From Deltaproteobacteria bacterium (GTDB taxonomy: Bacteria > Myxococcota > UBA727 > VGSZ01), in the NCBI GenBank assembly GCA_020850995.1, contig JADZDP010000078.1, positions 21,547 through 85,546 on the forward strand: 64,000 bases of DNA, written 5' to 3'. Under the pieces are notes generated by a model. The model was not told the DNA's origin. It saw only the letters and a list, made by a program, of their open reading frames with translations, and searched no databases. Positions within the stretch are counted from its first letter, which is position 1; each line of letters starts with the position of its first letter. The position numbers and the translations under genes were made by a program. Shown one piece after another: positions 1 to 10,283 of this stretch.

Positions 1-619
1 CGTCGCTCTTCAACAGCACCTGGTCGTCGATCTCGCGGGTATCGAACTCGAGCTCGCCGCGCAGCAGATCGGTGAAGCGCACCTTGACCGGCTCGGCCTT
101 GCCGTCGTTGCCCTTCTTCGGGTCGTCGCCGCCGCGGGGCACCTTGAGGCGCACCACCGCAGCCACGCCGCGCTCCCGCTCCGCCTTGATCTCGGCCGGG
201 TCGCGGAAGCGGCAGCGCCCGTCGTAGCCGGGGTTCTCTTTGCGCGCCATCTGCTCCTTGCGCACGCCGTCCAAGCGCTCGGCGGCGCAGGTGCACCAGT
301 AGGCCTCGCCCCGGGCCACCAACGTGTCCACGTGGTGGCGGTAGATGTCGAGGCGCTCGCTCTGGCGGTAGGACGCGTTGGGGCCGCCCACATCAGGCCC
401 TTCGTCCCACGAGAAGCCGAGCCAGCGCAGCGAGGCCAGGATCATGTCCTCGCTGGCCTTGGTGGAGCGCGTGCGATCGGTGTCTTCGATGCGCAGGATG
501 AACTTGCCGCCGCGCTGCTTGGCGAAGGCGTAGTTGAAGAGCGCGATGTACGCGGTGCCGACGTGCGGATCGCCGGTGGGCGACGGCGCGATGCGGACTA
601 CGACGGGGCGGTCGGCCAT
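1..619 (-). CDS. gltX: Glutamyl-tRNA synthetase, N-terminal part (truncated by window edge)
   Basis: Minus-strand translation [52 protein letters not shown]: class I aaRS HIGH-like motif and GluRS signature. Confidence 0.95.
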   Translation of the reverse strand, partial: MADRPVVVRIAPSPTGDPHVGTAYIALFNYAFAKQRGGKFILRIEDTDRTRSTKASEDMILASLRWLGFSWDEGPDVGGPNASYRQSERLDIYRHHVDTLVARGEAYWCTCAAERLDGVRKEQMARKENPGYDGRCRFRDPAEIKAERERGVAAVVRLKVPRGGDDPKKGNDGKAEPVKVRFTDLLRGELEFDTREIDDQVLLKSD

Positions 620-631
620 GCGCGGCCCTTA

Positions 632-660
632 CGGGCCTTTTCTTGGCGCCACAAGGCCCG
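632..660 (-). terminator. Possible hairpin between PEGA lipoprotein and gltX
   Basis: 8-bp stem cgggcctt / aaggcccg with 13-nt loop; no long U tract. Confidence 0.3.
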
Positions 661-669
661 GGGTGGCGA

Positions 670-1104
670 TCAGTAGCCGTACGAGGACGGTGGGGTGCCG
701 CCCTCGGGAGGGGGCGGCGGCGCGTTCGTGCCCTTGTCGAGCACCACGACCACACGATCGGGGAGCTGACGGGCCCAGAACAGCCCCACCAGCGGCACCG
801 CGCCCACCAGGGTGGCCGGCGTGCCGAGCAGCAGGCTGCACACCCCAGCCGTGATGGTGACGGGCATGTTCCATTCGCTCTGCTTGAGCTGCTTGCGCGT
901 GCTCTTGTAGCCGGCCTTGCTGGCCTCGATGTCGTAGACCTTCTCCCAGCCGGTGGTCTCGTTGTAGCTGACGGGTCCCACGCCAACGGTCTCGCCGTTG
1001 ATCTTGATGTCGGCGCCGCTCGGGTCGCTGTCGACGATGACGGTGTGGCCGCACGCGGTCGAGAGCAGCACAACGGTGGTGAACAGCGCGAGCGCGCGGC
1101 GCAT
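670..1104 (-). CDS. PEGA-domain lipoprotein
   Basis: MRRALALFTTVVLLSTACGHTVIVDSDPSGADIKINGETVGVGP: lipobox plus PEGA-like repeat. Confidence 0.75.
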   Translation of the reverse strand: MRRALALFTTVVLLSTACGHTVIVDSDPSGADIKINGETVGVGPVSYNETTGWEKVYDIEASKAGYKSTRKQLKQSEWNMPVTITAGVCSLLLGTPATLVGAVPLVGLFWARQLPDRVVVVLDKGTNAPPPPPEGGTPPSSYGY

Positions 1105-1133
1105 CGGGGACTCCTCGCTTGGACGCGCCCTCA

Positions 1134-2058
1134 TTAGTGGCGTTGCTGCTCGACGGCAAGCCCTCGCGCGCGCGCGGCGTCCAGCAGCGACGAGGGCGGC
1201 GGCGCCTCGACGCGCGCGCGACCGGGGAGCAGGAGCGACAACGCGTGCAACAGCGGCCACGCGACGCCGGCGCGCGCGGGCGCGCCATAGAGCTCATCGC
1301 CGACGATGGGGTGCCCGATGGACGCCAGGTGCACGCGCAGCTGGTGCCGCCGCCCACCACCAAGCACCAGCTCCACCAAGGTGGCATCCCTGCCCTGGGC
1401 GAGCGGCAACACCACGCTGCTGGCGGGCCGCCCCTCGGGGCCGCAGCGCATGCGGCGCGCGTCGCTCGGGTCGTGGGCGATGGGCGCGCTGATGGTGCGT
1501 GGGGCGGCGAGCACGCCCTCCACCAGCGCCAGGTAGCGCTTGTCCGCCTGGTCCGACGCCACGGCGGCGCGCAGCGCGCGCCAGGCGCCCTCGGTGCGCG
1601 CCACGGCCAGGCAGCCGCTCGTGCCGGTGTCGAGCCGGTGCACCAGCCCGGCTTCGCGCGGCGCCTCCGGCGAGGCGCGCTCGATCTCGGGGAACAGCGC
1701 TGCGAGCGCATCGACCACCGTGCCGCCCTCCCCCGGCACCAAGGGGTGGCAGGGCATGCCCGCGGGCTTGTCGACGACCACGAGCTCCTCGTCGGTATGG
1801 ACCAGCGTCAGGCGTGGCGCGGCGGCAGGGGTGAGCCACCGAGCACCGCCTTCGAGCGCGATGCTCTGGTGCGAACGCACGGGGTCGCCCTTGGCGCCGC
1901 GCTTGCCGTCGAGCCGCACGCGGCCCAGCGCGAGCAGGCGCCGCGCCGTCGCCACGGGGAGCTCGAAGAGCTGCGCCGTGGCGCGATCGAGGCGCGCGCC
2001 ATGAAGGGCCGGCGGCACCACACGCGGTCCTTCGACGACGGGCGCGGGCTCGCTCACG
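1134..2058 (-). CDS. RluA-family pseudouridine synthase
   Basis: LVHRLDTGTSGCLAVARTEGAWRAL, VDKPAGMPCHPL, GGRRHQLRVHLASIGHPIVGDELYG motifs; GTG start overlapping upstream stop (GTGA). Confidence 0.9.
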
Positions 2059-3133
2059 GCAGAAACACCTCGGCGCCGCCGCGGTGCACCGTTTCGGTGA
2101 GCGCGAGCTCGGGATCCGGCTCGCGCGCCGCGCGCCGCAAGAGCGCGAGCAAACACCGCATTTCCTCCCGACACGACTCGAATGCCTCTTGGTACACGCG
2201 GCGGCGCAGCGTGTAGATGCCGTACGACGACAGCTCGGCGTTGTTGTTTGGCAGGTGCGCGCGCCGATAGCGGAGGCTCGTGAGCGTGGGCGCCACCTCC
2301 TCTTCCCAGTGACGCTGGTGCTCCACGAAGATGCGGTCCTTGCGCGCCAACAGCTCGGCCTCGCGCACGGAGCCGCCTTGCGCGAACAGCACGCGCAGGT
2401 CGAAGGCGAGGGCGCCCACACCGCGCAGGTAGGCCTCGTCGTCGCGGTCGCGGCTGTCCATGCGGGTGCGGATGGCCGAGCCGGCGCCCCAGTGCTTGAG
2501 CACGAAGCGGCGGCGCCCCTCGCGGCCGATGAAGGTGGCGAAGCCCTCGTTGAACGCGGCCTGCCCGGGCACGAACAGGGTGGCGTGGGCCAGCTCATGG
2601 ATCACGGTCTCCACCAGCGCCAGCTCGTCGCTGCTGAAGAGCATCGTCGAGAGCACCGGATCGGGTGCCGCGCCGAGCAACGAGAAGGTGGTCACCGGCC
2701 GCACGTCCACGTCGAGGCCGCGGGCGGCGAGATCGGCGGCCGCTTGCTCGGCGTCGTCGATGGAGAAGAAGCCCCGGTAGGGCAGCTCGCCGAGCACCGG
2801 GTAGCTCCACGCGTAGGGCTCGAGCGAGGTGCGCGGCGCCGCCGACACCACGTACACCACGGCCGGCGCGTCGAGGAACACGGCGCTGCGGTACTGGAAG
2901 CCCACGTCGAGCCCGAGCTCTTCCTTGGCGAAGGTGCGGGCCGCCACGGCGAGCGCGAGCCGGCGCTTCACCTTCGCGGGCACGCGCGCGTCACGCACCA
3001 GCGGCCCGATCGGGCGCGCGCTCAAGAGCACCTCTGCTTGGCCGACGCCCTGCTCGACGAGCCACGCCGTATCGGTGCTGCATGCGAGCGTGGCCGCCAC
3101 GAGCGCGGCGAGCGCCCCACATCCCTTCGTCAC
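2054..3133 (-). CDS. Predicted secreted aminopeptidase (PF10023-like) with HExxH motif
   Basis: VIHELAHATLFVPGQAAFNEGFATFIGREG and FHVVS..P..YRGFFS-like region; lipoprotein-like N-terminus; 5' boundary approximate. Confidence 0.75.
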   Translation of the reverse strand: MTKGCGALAALVAATLACSTDTAWLVEQGVGQAEVLLSARPIGPLVRDARVPAKVKRRLALAVAARTFAKEELGLDVGFQYRSAVFLDAPAVVYVVSAAPRTSLEPYAWSYPVLGELPYRGFFSIDDAEQAAADLAARGLDVDVRPVTTFSLLGAAPDPVLSTMLFSSDELALVETVIHELAHATLFVPGQAAFNEGFATFIGREGRRRFVLKHWGAGSAIRTRMDSRDRDDEAYLRGVGALAFDLRVLFAQGGSVREAELLARKDRIFVEHQRHWEEEVAPTLTSLRYRRAHLPNNNAELSSYGIYTLRRRVYQEAFESCREEMRCLLALLRRAAREPDPELALTETVHRGGAEVFLP

Positions 3134-3981
3134 GACGACGGCAATGCCAGCGTGGCCAGCGGCAGCGAGGGTGCGTCGTGGCGCGCCGTCGGCGCGGGCG
3201 GCGCCACCGTCGGTGGCCGGCGCCAGCTCGGGTCGATGGCGTACCCCTGCTTGGCCGTGGCCGAGGCTGCCAGCGCCCACGCGCCGAGCACCGCGGGCAC
3301 GCCCACCAGCGCGATACCGCCGACCACCACCGCCGGCAGCGATCCGAGCAGCGTGAAGACGCCGATGGCCTGGAGCCCGGCCGAGCCCGTGAACTCCAAG
3401 ATGAGGTTGAGCCCACCGAACAAGAGGCCGCCGATGCCGAAGGTGAGGCCAGAGACGCCGGCGCCCACGATGGCGCCGCCCACGTGCCCGGCGATCGCCG
3501 CGAGGTAGTCGCCCTCGTAGATGTCGCTGGTGCTGCTGAACGCGAACGCGGCGGCGCCGGCGGCCAGCGCGGATTGGGCCAGCAGGTACACGCTGCCGGC
3601 GCCGATCAGCACTGGCAGGAAGGCGGCCGGCGCCGAGATCGCGAGCGGTGACAGCACGAATGACGAGAAGACCAGCGCCGGCAGCCCCACCAACACGTGG
3701 GTGCCGAGCGCCACCACGGCGGAGGCGCCGGCGGCGTACCAGAAGGGCCGAGCGTCATCGAGCACCCACGCGTAGCGCGGCGGCACCGCCACCGTCGTGG
3801 TGCTCAGGAACAGGTCGCTGGCCGACGCCTCCAGCGCCAGCGACGACGGAGAGAGCGCGGCCAGCGATGCATCGAGCACCGGCATCCGCAAACGCGGCAC
3901 GTCGAGGCTGAGGGCGTGCGCGGTGGTGGCATACGACGATGTCACCGTGAGCGCAGCGGCGAGCGCGATGGCGTGGCGCAT
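3130..3981 (-). CDS. Multi-pass membrane protein of unknown function
   Basis: Signal peptide and several hydrophobic Gly/Ala-rich helices. Confidence 0.65.
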   Translation of the reverse strand: MRHAIALAAALTVTSSYATTAHALSLDVPRLRMPVLDASLAALSPSSLALEASASDLFLSTTTVAVPPRYAWVLDDARPFWYAAGASAVVALGTHVLVGLPALVFSSFVLSPLAISAPAAFLPVLIGAGSVYLLAQSALAAGAAAFAFSSTSDIYEGDYLAAIAGHVGGAIVGAGVSGLTFGIGGLLFGGLNLILEFTGSAGLQAIGVFTLLGSLPAVVVGGIALVGVPAVLGAWALAASATAKQGYAIDPSWRRPPTVAPPAPTARHDAPSLPLATLALPSS

Positions 3982-4037
3982 GGGCCCCACGCTAGCACCA
4001 GCGAGGCCGGTGGTGCTGCAGGAGCGCGGCGACGATC

Positions 4038-4937
4038 TCAGCCCCGATAGACCGACGCGAGGGTCTTGCCGATATCTGCTGGCGTGGGCGCCACCTTGAT
4101 GCCGCAGGCCTCGAGCGCCTTCACCTTCTCCGACGCCGTGCCCTTGCCGCCAGAGATGATGGCCCCCGCGTGACCCATGCGTCGGCCAGGCGGCGCAGTG
4201 CGACCCGCGATGAAGCCGACCACGGGCTTGCCCATGTTCGCCTTGACCCAGGCGGCGGCCTCTTCCTCGGCGCTGCCGCCGATCTCTCCGATCAGCACCA
4301 CGGCGTGGGTGTCGGGGTCCTGGTTGAAGAGCTTGAGCACGTCGATGAAGTTGGTGCCCGCCACCGGGTCGCCGCCGATGCCGACGCAGGTGGACTGCCC
4401 AATGCCGAGCGCCGAGAGCTGCCCCACGGCCTCGTAGGTGAGCGTGCCAGACTTCGACACCACGCCCACGTGACCGGGCTTGTGGATGTGTCCCGGCATG
4501 ATGCCGAGCTTGCAGCCCACGCCGGCAGCGCCGGGCGTGATCACGCCCGGGCAGTTCGGGCCCACCAGACGCGTCGTGGCCTGGCTCTCGAGGACGCGCC
4601 GCACGCGCACCATGTCGAGCACCGGGATGCCCTCGGTGATGGTGATGATGAGCTCGAGCCCGGCGGCGATGCCCTCGAGGATGGCGTCGGCCGCGAAGGG
4701 CGGCGGCACATAGATGATCGACACCGTCGCGCCGGTGGCGCGCACCGCGTCTTTCACGGTGTCGAAGATGGGCACGCGCTTGTCGCCGTGCTCGAAGCTC
4801 TGCCCGCCCTTGCCGGGCGTGACGCCACCGACGATGCGGGTGCCGTAGTCGAGCATCTGCTGCGCGTGGAAGGTGCCCGCCTCGCCGGTGATGCCCTGCA
4901 CGATGGCCTTGCTGTTGCCGTTGATGAGGATGCTCAT
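4038..4937 (-). CDS. sucD: Succinyl-CoA ligase [ADP-forming] alpha subunit
   Basis: [69 protein letters not shown]. Confidence 0.97.
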   Translation of the reverse strand: MSILINGNSKAIVQGITGEAGTFHAQQMLDYGTRIVGGVTPGKGGQSFEHGDKRVPIFDTVKDAVRATGATVSIIYVPPPFAADAILEGIAAGLELIITITEGIPVLDMVRVRRVLESQATTRLVGPNCPGVITPGAAGVGCKLGIMPGHIHKPGHVGVVSKSGTLTYEAVGQLSALGIGQSTCVGIGGDPVAGTNFIDVLKLFNQDPDTHAVVLIGEIGGSAEEEAAAWVKANMGKPVVGFIAGRTAPPGRRMGHAGAIISGGKGTASEKVKALEACGIKVAPTPADIGKTLASVYRG

Positions 4938-5146
4938 GGCTCGCCTTTGCGGTCCCGCTTGGGGGCGTCTGGGATGCGGTCGGCCGGCACCACCTGGTCG
5001 GCGGTGGGCTCGTCGAAGAGCAGCGCGTCGTCGTGCTCGCTGAGCTCGTAGGGCGCACGCTCGTCGGAGGACAGGCGCTCGCCCAGGCGCGCGATGACGC
5101 CGAGCTTGGTCTTCGGGCGGGCGGTGGATCGCGGGGGATCGGCCAT
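4934..5146 (-). CDS. Small (70 aa) charged hypothetical protein between sucC and sucD
   Basis: ORF starts 3 nt after the sucC stop and overlaps the sucD start by 4 nt (ATGA). Confidence 0.6.
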   Translation of the reverse strand: MADPPRSTARPKTKLGVIARLGERLSSDERAPYELSEHDDALLFDEPTADQVVPADRIPDAPKRDRKGEP

Positions 5147-5149
5147 CGG

Positions 5150-6313
5150 CTACGCTCCCCTGGTCGCGGCGACGACCTTGGTGGCGCCGTCGAGCATGTC
5201 GTCGGCGGCGGTGATGGCCAGCCCCGACTCACGCAGGATCTTCTTGCCCAGGTCGACGTTGGTGCCCTCGAGGCGCACGACCAGCGGCACCTTGAGGCCC
5301 ACCTGCTTGGCCGCGGCCACCACGCCGTTGGCGATGACGTCGCACTTGGCGATGCCGCCGAAGATGTTGACGAACACCGCGCGTACCGCGGGATCCTTCA
5401 GGATGATCTTGAACGCCGCCGTCACCTTGGGCTCGTCGGCGCCGCCGCCCACGTCGAGGAAGTTGGCGGGCTCGCCGCCGACGTGCTTGATGATGTCCAT
5501 GGTGGCCATGGCCAGGCCCGCGCCGTTCACCATGCAGCCGATGTTGCCCGAGAGCGCGATGTAGGAGAGGTCGAAGGCCTTGGCCTCTTGCTCGCGCGGG
5601 TCCTCCTCGTGCGGGTCGCGCAGCTCGTGCAGCTCGGGGTGACGGAACAGCGCGTTGTCGTCGAAGTTGAACTTGGCGTCGAGCGCCAGCACCTCCCCGT
5701 CTTTGGTGACGATGAGGGGGTTGATCTCGGCCAGGCTCGCGTCGGTGCCGATGAAGGCTTGATAGAGGCCCGAGAGGAAGGCCACGCCCTTGCCCACCTG
5801 CTTGCCCGTGAGGCCGAGGCCAAAGGCGAGGTTGCGCGCTTGATACGACGACAGGCCCACCACCGGATCGATCCACTCCTTGAGGATCTTGTCCGGGTGC
5901 TCCTCGGCGACCTTCTCGATCTCGACGCCGCCCTCGGTGGAGGCCATCACGCACACCCGCGAGCACGCGCGATCGATCACCATGCCGACGTAGAGCTCGC
6001 GCGCGATGGCGCAGCCCTGCTCCACCAGCACCTTGCGCACGCGCTGGCCCTCGGGTCCGGTCTGGTGCGTGACGAGCTGCATGCCGACGATGCGCTCGGC
6101 GGTCTCGCGCGCCTCGGCCTTGCTCTTGACGAGCTTGACGCCGCCGCCCTTGCCACGGCCGCCGGCGTGGATCTGCGCCTTGATGACACAGGGGTACCCG
6201 AGCTGCTCGGCGGCGGCCTCGACCTCGTGCACGCTCTCGCACACCACGCCCTTGAGCGTGGCCACGCCGAACTTCCGCAGGATGTGTTTGCCCTGGTACT
6301 CGTGGATCTTCAC
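5150..6313 (-). CDS. sucC: Succinyl-CoA ligase beta subunit
   Basis: [27 protein letters not shown]...[17 protein letters not shown]-grasp family. Confidence 0.97.
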   Translation of the reverse strand: MKIHEYQGKHILRKFGVATLKGVVCESVHEVEAAAEQLGYPCVIKAQIHAGGRGKGGGVKLVKSKAEARETAERIVGMQLVTHQTGPEGQRVRKVLVEQGCAIARELYVGMVIDRACSRVCVMASTEGGVEIEKVAEEHPDKILKEWIDPVVGLSSYQARNLAFGLGLTGKQVGKGVAFLSGLYQAFIGTDASLAEINPLIVTKDGEVLALDAKFNFDDNALFRHPELHELRDPHEEDPREQEAKAFDLSYIALSGNIGCMVNGAGLAMATMDIIKHVGGEPANFLDVGGGADEPKVTAAFKIILKDPAVRAVFVNIFGGIAKCDVIANGVVAAAKQVGLKVPLVVRLEGTNVDLGKKILRESGLAITAADDMLDGATKVVAATRGA

Positions 6314-6405
6314 GGCTGCTCCTCGGAAGGGCCGGTCGGATACCACCCGGATCGGTGGTCCTCAAGGCGGGATGTCCGAACGGTCGGCGCGGCGCCACGC
6401 GCCGA

Positions 6406-7452
6406 TCAGGATTGCAGCCGACCCTTGCCTTGGGTCTTGGCCTTGGCCAGGCGCTGGCGAGTCAGCGACATGAGCGACTCGCACAACGCATGGAAGCGGT
6501 CGTGGATCTCGCCCGAGCCGGTCCGCGAGCCGGGGTCCGCGCCCGACTCGGTGGCTCCATGGGTGCTGGTCTGCGAGGCGAACGCGTCCCCGCCGGGCGA
6601 GGTGCCGGCGCCCACCGCGCGCACGCCTGGCGCGGTGGTGGGATCACCCTCGGCCTCGATGACCTCGTCGAGCGACGCGGCGCCGAGCGAGAGCGTGACC
6701 GGGATCTGCACCTCGTCGAAGCCAAACGCGGTCTCGCCGATGATGCGCAAGAGCCGCTGGCCGAGGTGGACGGCGCCGGCCTTGTCGACCTCGGGGACCA
6801 GGATGGCGAACTCGCCGCCGCCCGTGCGCGCGAAGATGTCCTCGCGACGGATGCGACGCGCCAGGCGCTTGCCAAGCTGCGCCAGCACGGCGTCACCGGC
6901 CAAGTGGCCGAACTCCTCGTTGATGCGGGCGAAGTCGTCGACGTCGAACATCAACAACGACAGCGGTCGCTTGTAGCGCGAGGCGCGGCTGACTTCGCGC
7001 ACCAGCGCCTCGCGCGCATAGCGCCCGTTGAAGCAGCGCGTCAGGCCGTCGATGGTAGTGAGGCGATAGATCTCCTCGTAGTACGCGGCCTCGATGTTGT
7101 CGGTGGAGAGGTACTTGAGGATGGTGCGGCCGACCTTGAGCAGGTCGCCGTTGCCCAGGGCACGCTCGGTGATGGCCTCGTCGTTGACGTAGGTGCCGTT
7201 GGTGCTGCCGAGGTCCGAGAGCACCACGCCGTTGTCGGAGAGCACGATGCGCGCGTGACGACGGGAAACGCTCTCGTGATCGATCTGGATCTGCGCTTGG
7301 CTCGAGCGCCCGATGAGGATCTCACCGGGCTTGAGCAGGTGCTTGTGGCCAATGGATTGGCCATAGATGACCACCAGGCAAGCATCTGCCTTCGGCTTCC
7401 TGTCGCCGATCTTGGAGATGACGGTGACGACGGTCTTCCGCCGGATGTTCAC
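6406..7452 (-). CDS. FHA-GGDEF domain protein, variant GGGEF motif
   Basis: [54 protein letters not shown] domain with [14 protein letters not shown]. Confidence 0.9.
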   Translation of the reverse strand: MNIRRKTVVTVISKIGDRKPKADACLVVIYGQSIGHKHLLKPGEILIGRSSQAQIQIDHESVSRRHARIVLSDNGVVLSDLGSTNGTYVNDEAITERALGNGDLLKVGRTILKYLSTDNIEAAYYEEIYRLTTIDGLTRCFNGRYAREALVREVSRASRYKRPLSLLMFDVDDFARINEEFGHLAGDAVLAQLGKRLARRIRREDIFARTGGGEFAILVPEVDKAGAVHLGQRLLRIIGETAFGFDEVQIPVTLSLGAASLDEVIEAEGDPTTAPGVRAVGAGTSPGGDAFASQTSTHGATESGADPGSRTGSGEIHDRFHALCESLMSLTRQRLAKAKTQGKGRLQS

Positions 7453-7645
7453 ACCCGCTCCGCTCCCCCATACCGCACGGTCGACACTAGCACGGGACGT
7501 CCTGCGTGGGCCAAGTTGCCTTGCGCTGGTAGCGATCGCGTTCTCGACGACGATCCGAAGCGGACGGCGTTCAAGATCTCGGCCTGCCCTGCCGATGCTA
7601 GGACGGGCGGGGTGCGCGCGGCGTGATCGAGGGTGCCGCGCGTCG

Positions 7646-8377
7646 TCAGATTCCGACCAGCAGGCGCGCGCCGAAGTTGTAGGCGAGGCCGGCCGCGATG
7701 ATCTTCTTCATCTGCGCCTCGATGTTGTAGTCGCTGCGCAGGTAGCGGAACTGGCAGGTCTCGGTGTCGAACACCGCGCAGCACGAGCGCGGGTCATAGT
7801 CGCGCGGCTGACCGACGCTGCCGACGGTGATGATGTACTTGAAGTCTTTGCGGACGACGAATTCGGGGCCCTTGACGTTGTAGGCCTCGTCGGTGCCGAT
7901 GGCGAAGCTGCGCGTGAGGTGCGAGTGACCGATGAAAGTCACCCACGCGAGCTGGTCGCGGAACTTCAAGAGCTCCTTGGCCTTCTCCTTGGTGAAGATG
8001 TACTCGAACTCCTCGGGCTGCACGGGGCTGCCGTGGCAGAACTCGATGTCACCCTCGCGCTTGGAGTAGGGGAGGCCCTTGAGCCACTCGAGGGTCTCTG
8101 GGCTCACCTGCTTGCGGCACCAGTCCAGGGCGTGGCGCGCAGCGTCGTAGTAGTAGCTGTAGTCCATGCGCCCAGACACCGCCGCATCGTGGTTCCCCAC
8201 GATGCAGGTCTGGACGAGCTTCTTGACGATCTGCGCGCACTCTTCGGGATTGGCGCCATAGCCCACGACGTCGCCGAGGCAGATGTAGCGGTCGATACGC
8301 TCCTTCGACAACGCCTTGACGCTCTCTTGGAGCGCCTCCAGGTTGCCATGGATGTCGGAGATGATGCCGTACCGCAC
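7646..8377 (-). CDS. Calcineurin-like metallophosphoesterase
   Basis: VRYGIISDIHGNLEAL...CLGDVVGYG...VGNHD...FIGHSH. Confidence 0.9.
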   Translation of the reverse strand: MRYGIISDIHGNLEALQESVKALSKERIDRYICLGDVVGYGANPEECAQIVKKLVQTCIVGNHDAAVSGRMDYSYYYDAARHALDWCRKQVSPETLEWLKGLPYSKREGDIEFCHGSPVQPEEFEYIFTKEKAKELLKFRDQLAWVTFIGHSHLTRSFAIGTDEAYNVKGPEFVVRKDFKYIITVGSVGQPRDYDPRSCCAVFDTETCQFRYLRSDYNIEAQMKKIIAAGLAYNFGARLLVGI

Positions 8378-8384
8378 GCGCGCT

Positions 8385-9791
8385 CTACCCTCGCCGCCGC
8401 TTGACCCCTGCCCGGTGGAAGGGAAGCAGCAGGATGGCAAGGGTGAGGCCCGCAAGCAAGCGCGGAGCGCCCGGAGTTGCGGCGTGCTGGCACGCGCACG
8501 CCTCGCCGACCACGGTCACCGGCGCGGGGGCATAGGCCACCACGCGGCCTCCGGACCAGTCGAGCACGCCATACAGGTGGGCCACCCCGGGCGCCGTCCC
8601 CGTGAGCAGCGGATCCCAGAGGAAGGCGCGCGGCCCCTCGGGACCGGCCGCAAGGTCGCCCATGAGTGGCTCGCCGTCGGCGCCCTCGTCGTCGTCATCG
8701 ACGAACAGGCTGACGGTGCCGGCCGCGCCGGCGGGGAGCTCGACGCGCCACTGCACGCCGAAGGTGCCATCCGCTTGGCTGTCGTCGACCCCGTCGGGCT
8801 CTACGATCTCGAATTGCGGCTCTACCGGGCCACCCTCGCCCACCTCGACCGTTCCTGGGGCGTAGGAGAAGGCCATGGCCCCGCGCGTGTCGCGGGCGCG
8901 CCCGAAGACGTGCCAGGTGCCTACCGGCAGGGCGGCGGTATCGAGCGTCGCGCTCATGCCGGCCCCGCCTGGCAGCCCGCGCGCGAAGCGCACCCCGTCA
9001 GCGCCGCTGGTGTCGGCCGACCAGAACAGCTCGACGGTCACGGCGTCGCCGGGGTCATCATCGGAGGCGCTGTAGGTGACCTGCACGGTGGCGCCCGTGG
9101 TGCTGCCGTTGGGCTCAGTGACGACGATGGAGGGGTCGTCGTTCGGGCCTGCGTCGGGCTCGGGCTCGCCTGCATCGGGCTGACCTGCGTCGCTCGGCGG
9201 CGGGCCGGCGTCGACCGGCGCGCAGGCGTCGAGGCTACCGGGCGTGCCGCCAAAGGGGGCCGTGAGCGGCGAGGCGGGCGCGCCGTCGGCCCACGAGGCA
9301 TCGAGCGCGCCGTCGTTGGTGGGATCGAGCCGCTCCATGGTCTTGCGTGAGCCGGGCGTGGATGAGCCCGCGAACCAGGCGGCGACTGCGGGGTTGGCGA
9401 TGTCGCAGGTGGCGTCGCAGGCGGTGGTGCCGACGGGGCACAGGCACAGCGCTTCGCCGCCGTCCGTGAGGGTGAGGCTCGCGTCGAAGGCGTGGGTCGC
9501 ATCGACGGGTGGGACGTTCGGCTTGTCTTGGATGATGAAAAAGTCGTTGCTCGCGAGGCCCACCGCTGGCAGCGCCACGACGGCGCCGCTGCCAGCCCCC
9601 ACCAAGACGAACTGCGAGAGGTCGCAGATGGCGCCGGCGTCCGGGTTGAAGATTTCAATCCACTCGTCGCGGTAGTCGTCGGAGGTCGGGTCACCGGCCC
9701 ATGCAACCTCACTGATGACCGGCCGGGCAGACGCGGGCACCGCCCACACCGCCATGACCAACACCAGGACCGTGAGGGGCGATCGCTTCAT
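8385..9791 (-). CDS. Lamin-tail-domain (LTD) surface protein with C-terminal sorting-like tail
   Basis: N-terminal signal, PVISEVAWAGDPTSDDYRDEWIEIFNPDAG; DAG-rich linker; C-terminus CACQ...hydrophobic...KRRRG. Confidence 0.75.
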   Translation of the reverse strand: MKRSPLTVLVLVMAVWAVPASARPVISEVAWAGDPTSDDYRDEWIEIFNPDAGAICDLSQFVLVGAGSGAVVALPAVGLASNDFFIIQDKPNVPPVDATHAFDASLTLTDGGEALCLCPVGTTACDATCDIANPAVAAWFAGSSTPGSRKTMERLDPTNDGALDASWADGAPASPLTAPFGGTPGSLDACAPVDAGPPPSDAGQPDAGEPEPDAGPNDDPSIVVTEPNGSTTGATVQVTYSASDDDPGDAVTVELFWSADTSGADGVRFARGLPGGAGMSATLDTAALPVGTWHVFGRARDTRGAMAFSYAPGTVEVGEGGPVEPQFEIVEPDGVDDSQADGTFGVQWRVELPAGAAGTVSLFVDDDDEGADGEPLMGDLAAGPEGPRAFLWDPLLTGTAPGVAHLYGVLDWSGGRVVAYAPAPVTVVGEACACQHAATPGAPRLLAGLTLAILLLPFHRAGVKRRRG

Positions 9792-9806
9792 GCGCCGGCG
9801 ACTCTA

Positions 9807-10283
9807 TCAGCCGCCGGAGGCCGGTGGGACGGCCTCCGTGGGCGGGCCCGCGTCGCCCCCCGGTGGCACGCCTTTGGCGTTGATCGGCTTGCCCTTGTCG
9901 TCGAGCAAGGTGGCGAAGGTGCCCTCGTAGATCATGCCCTCGCCCACGCCCATGGCGAGCGCGCGTAGGTCCTTGATGAGAAAGGCCCCGTTCTCGCAGG
10001 CGAAGGCCTTGAGCGTGGCGATGGCGCCCTCGGGCCCCTGCTCCTCGATCTTCTTTTGCGGCCAGTCGAGCGCCACGGTGCCGATGACGGCGTGCGGGCG
10101 CTGCACCTCTTCGCCGTCTTGGTACACGTCCACGTGGCAGCCATCGGCGCGCTTGTCCACCGCCGGCGCGCTGGCGCTGGCGATGAGCTTCGGCTTGTTG
10201 ACGGTGGTCAGGCACGCCGAGGCGCCGAGCGTCAGGGCCAGTGCAAGGGGCAACGCGAGGACACGAGGGGCCGAGGCGATCAT
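9807..10283 (-). CDS. Hypothetical lipoprotein
   Basis: MIASAPRVLALPLALALTLGASACLTTV; 4-nt ATGA overlap with lipA. Confidence 0.65.
   Translation of the reverse strand: MIASAPRVLALPLALALTLGASACLTTVNKPKLIASASAPAVDKRADGCHVDVYQDGEEVQRPHAVIGTVALDWPQKKIEEQGPEGAIATLKAFACENGAFLIKDLRALAMGVGEGMIYEGTFATLLDDKGKPINAKGVPPGGDAGPPTEAVPPASGG

Noticed and set aside
7453-7645. Short ORFs in the intergenic region between the FHA-GGDEF and phosphoesterase genes
   Set aside because: Only frames continuing from neighbouring genes; no independent start with coding features.
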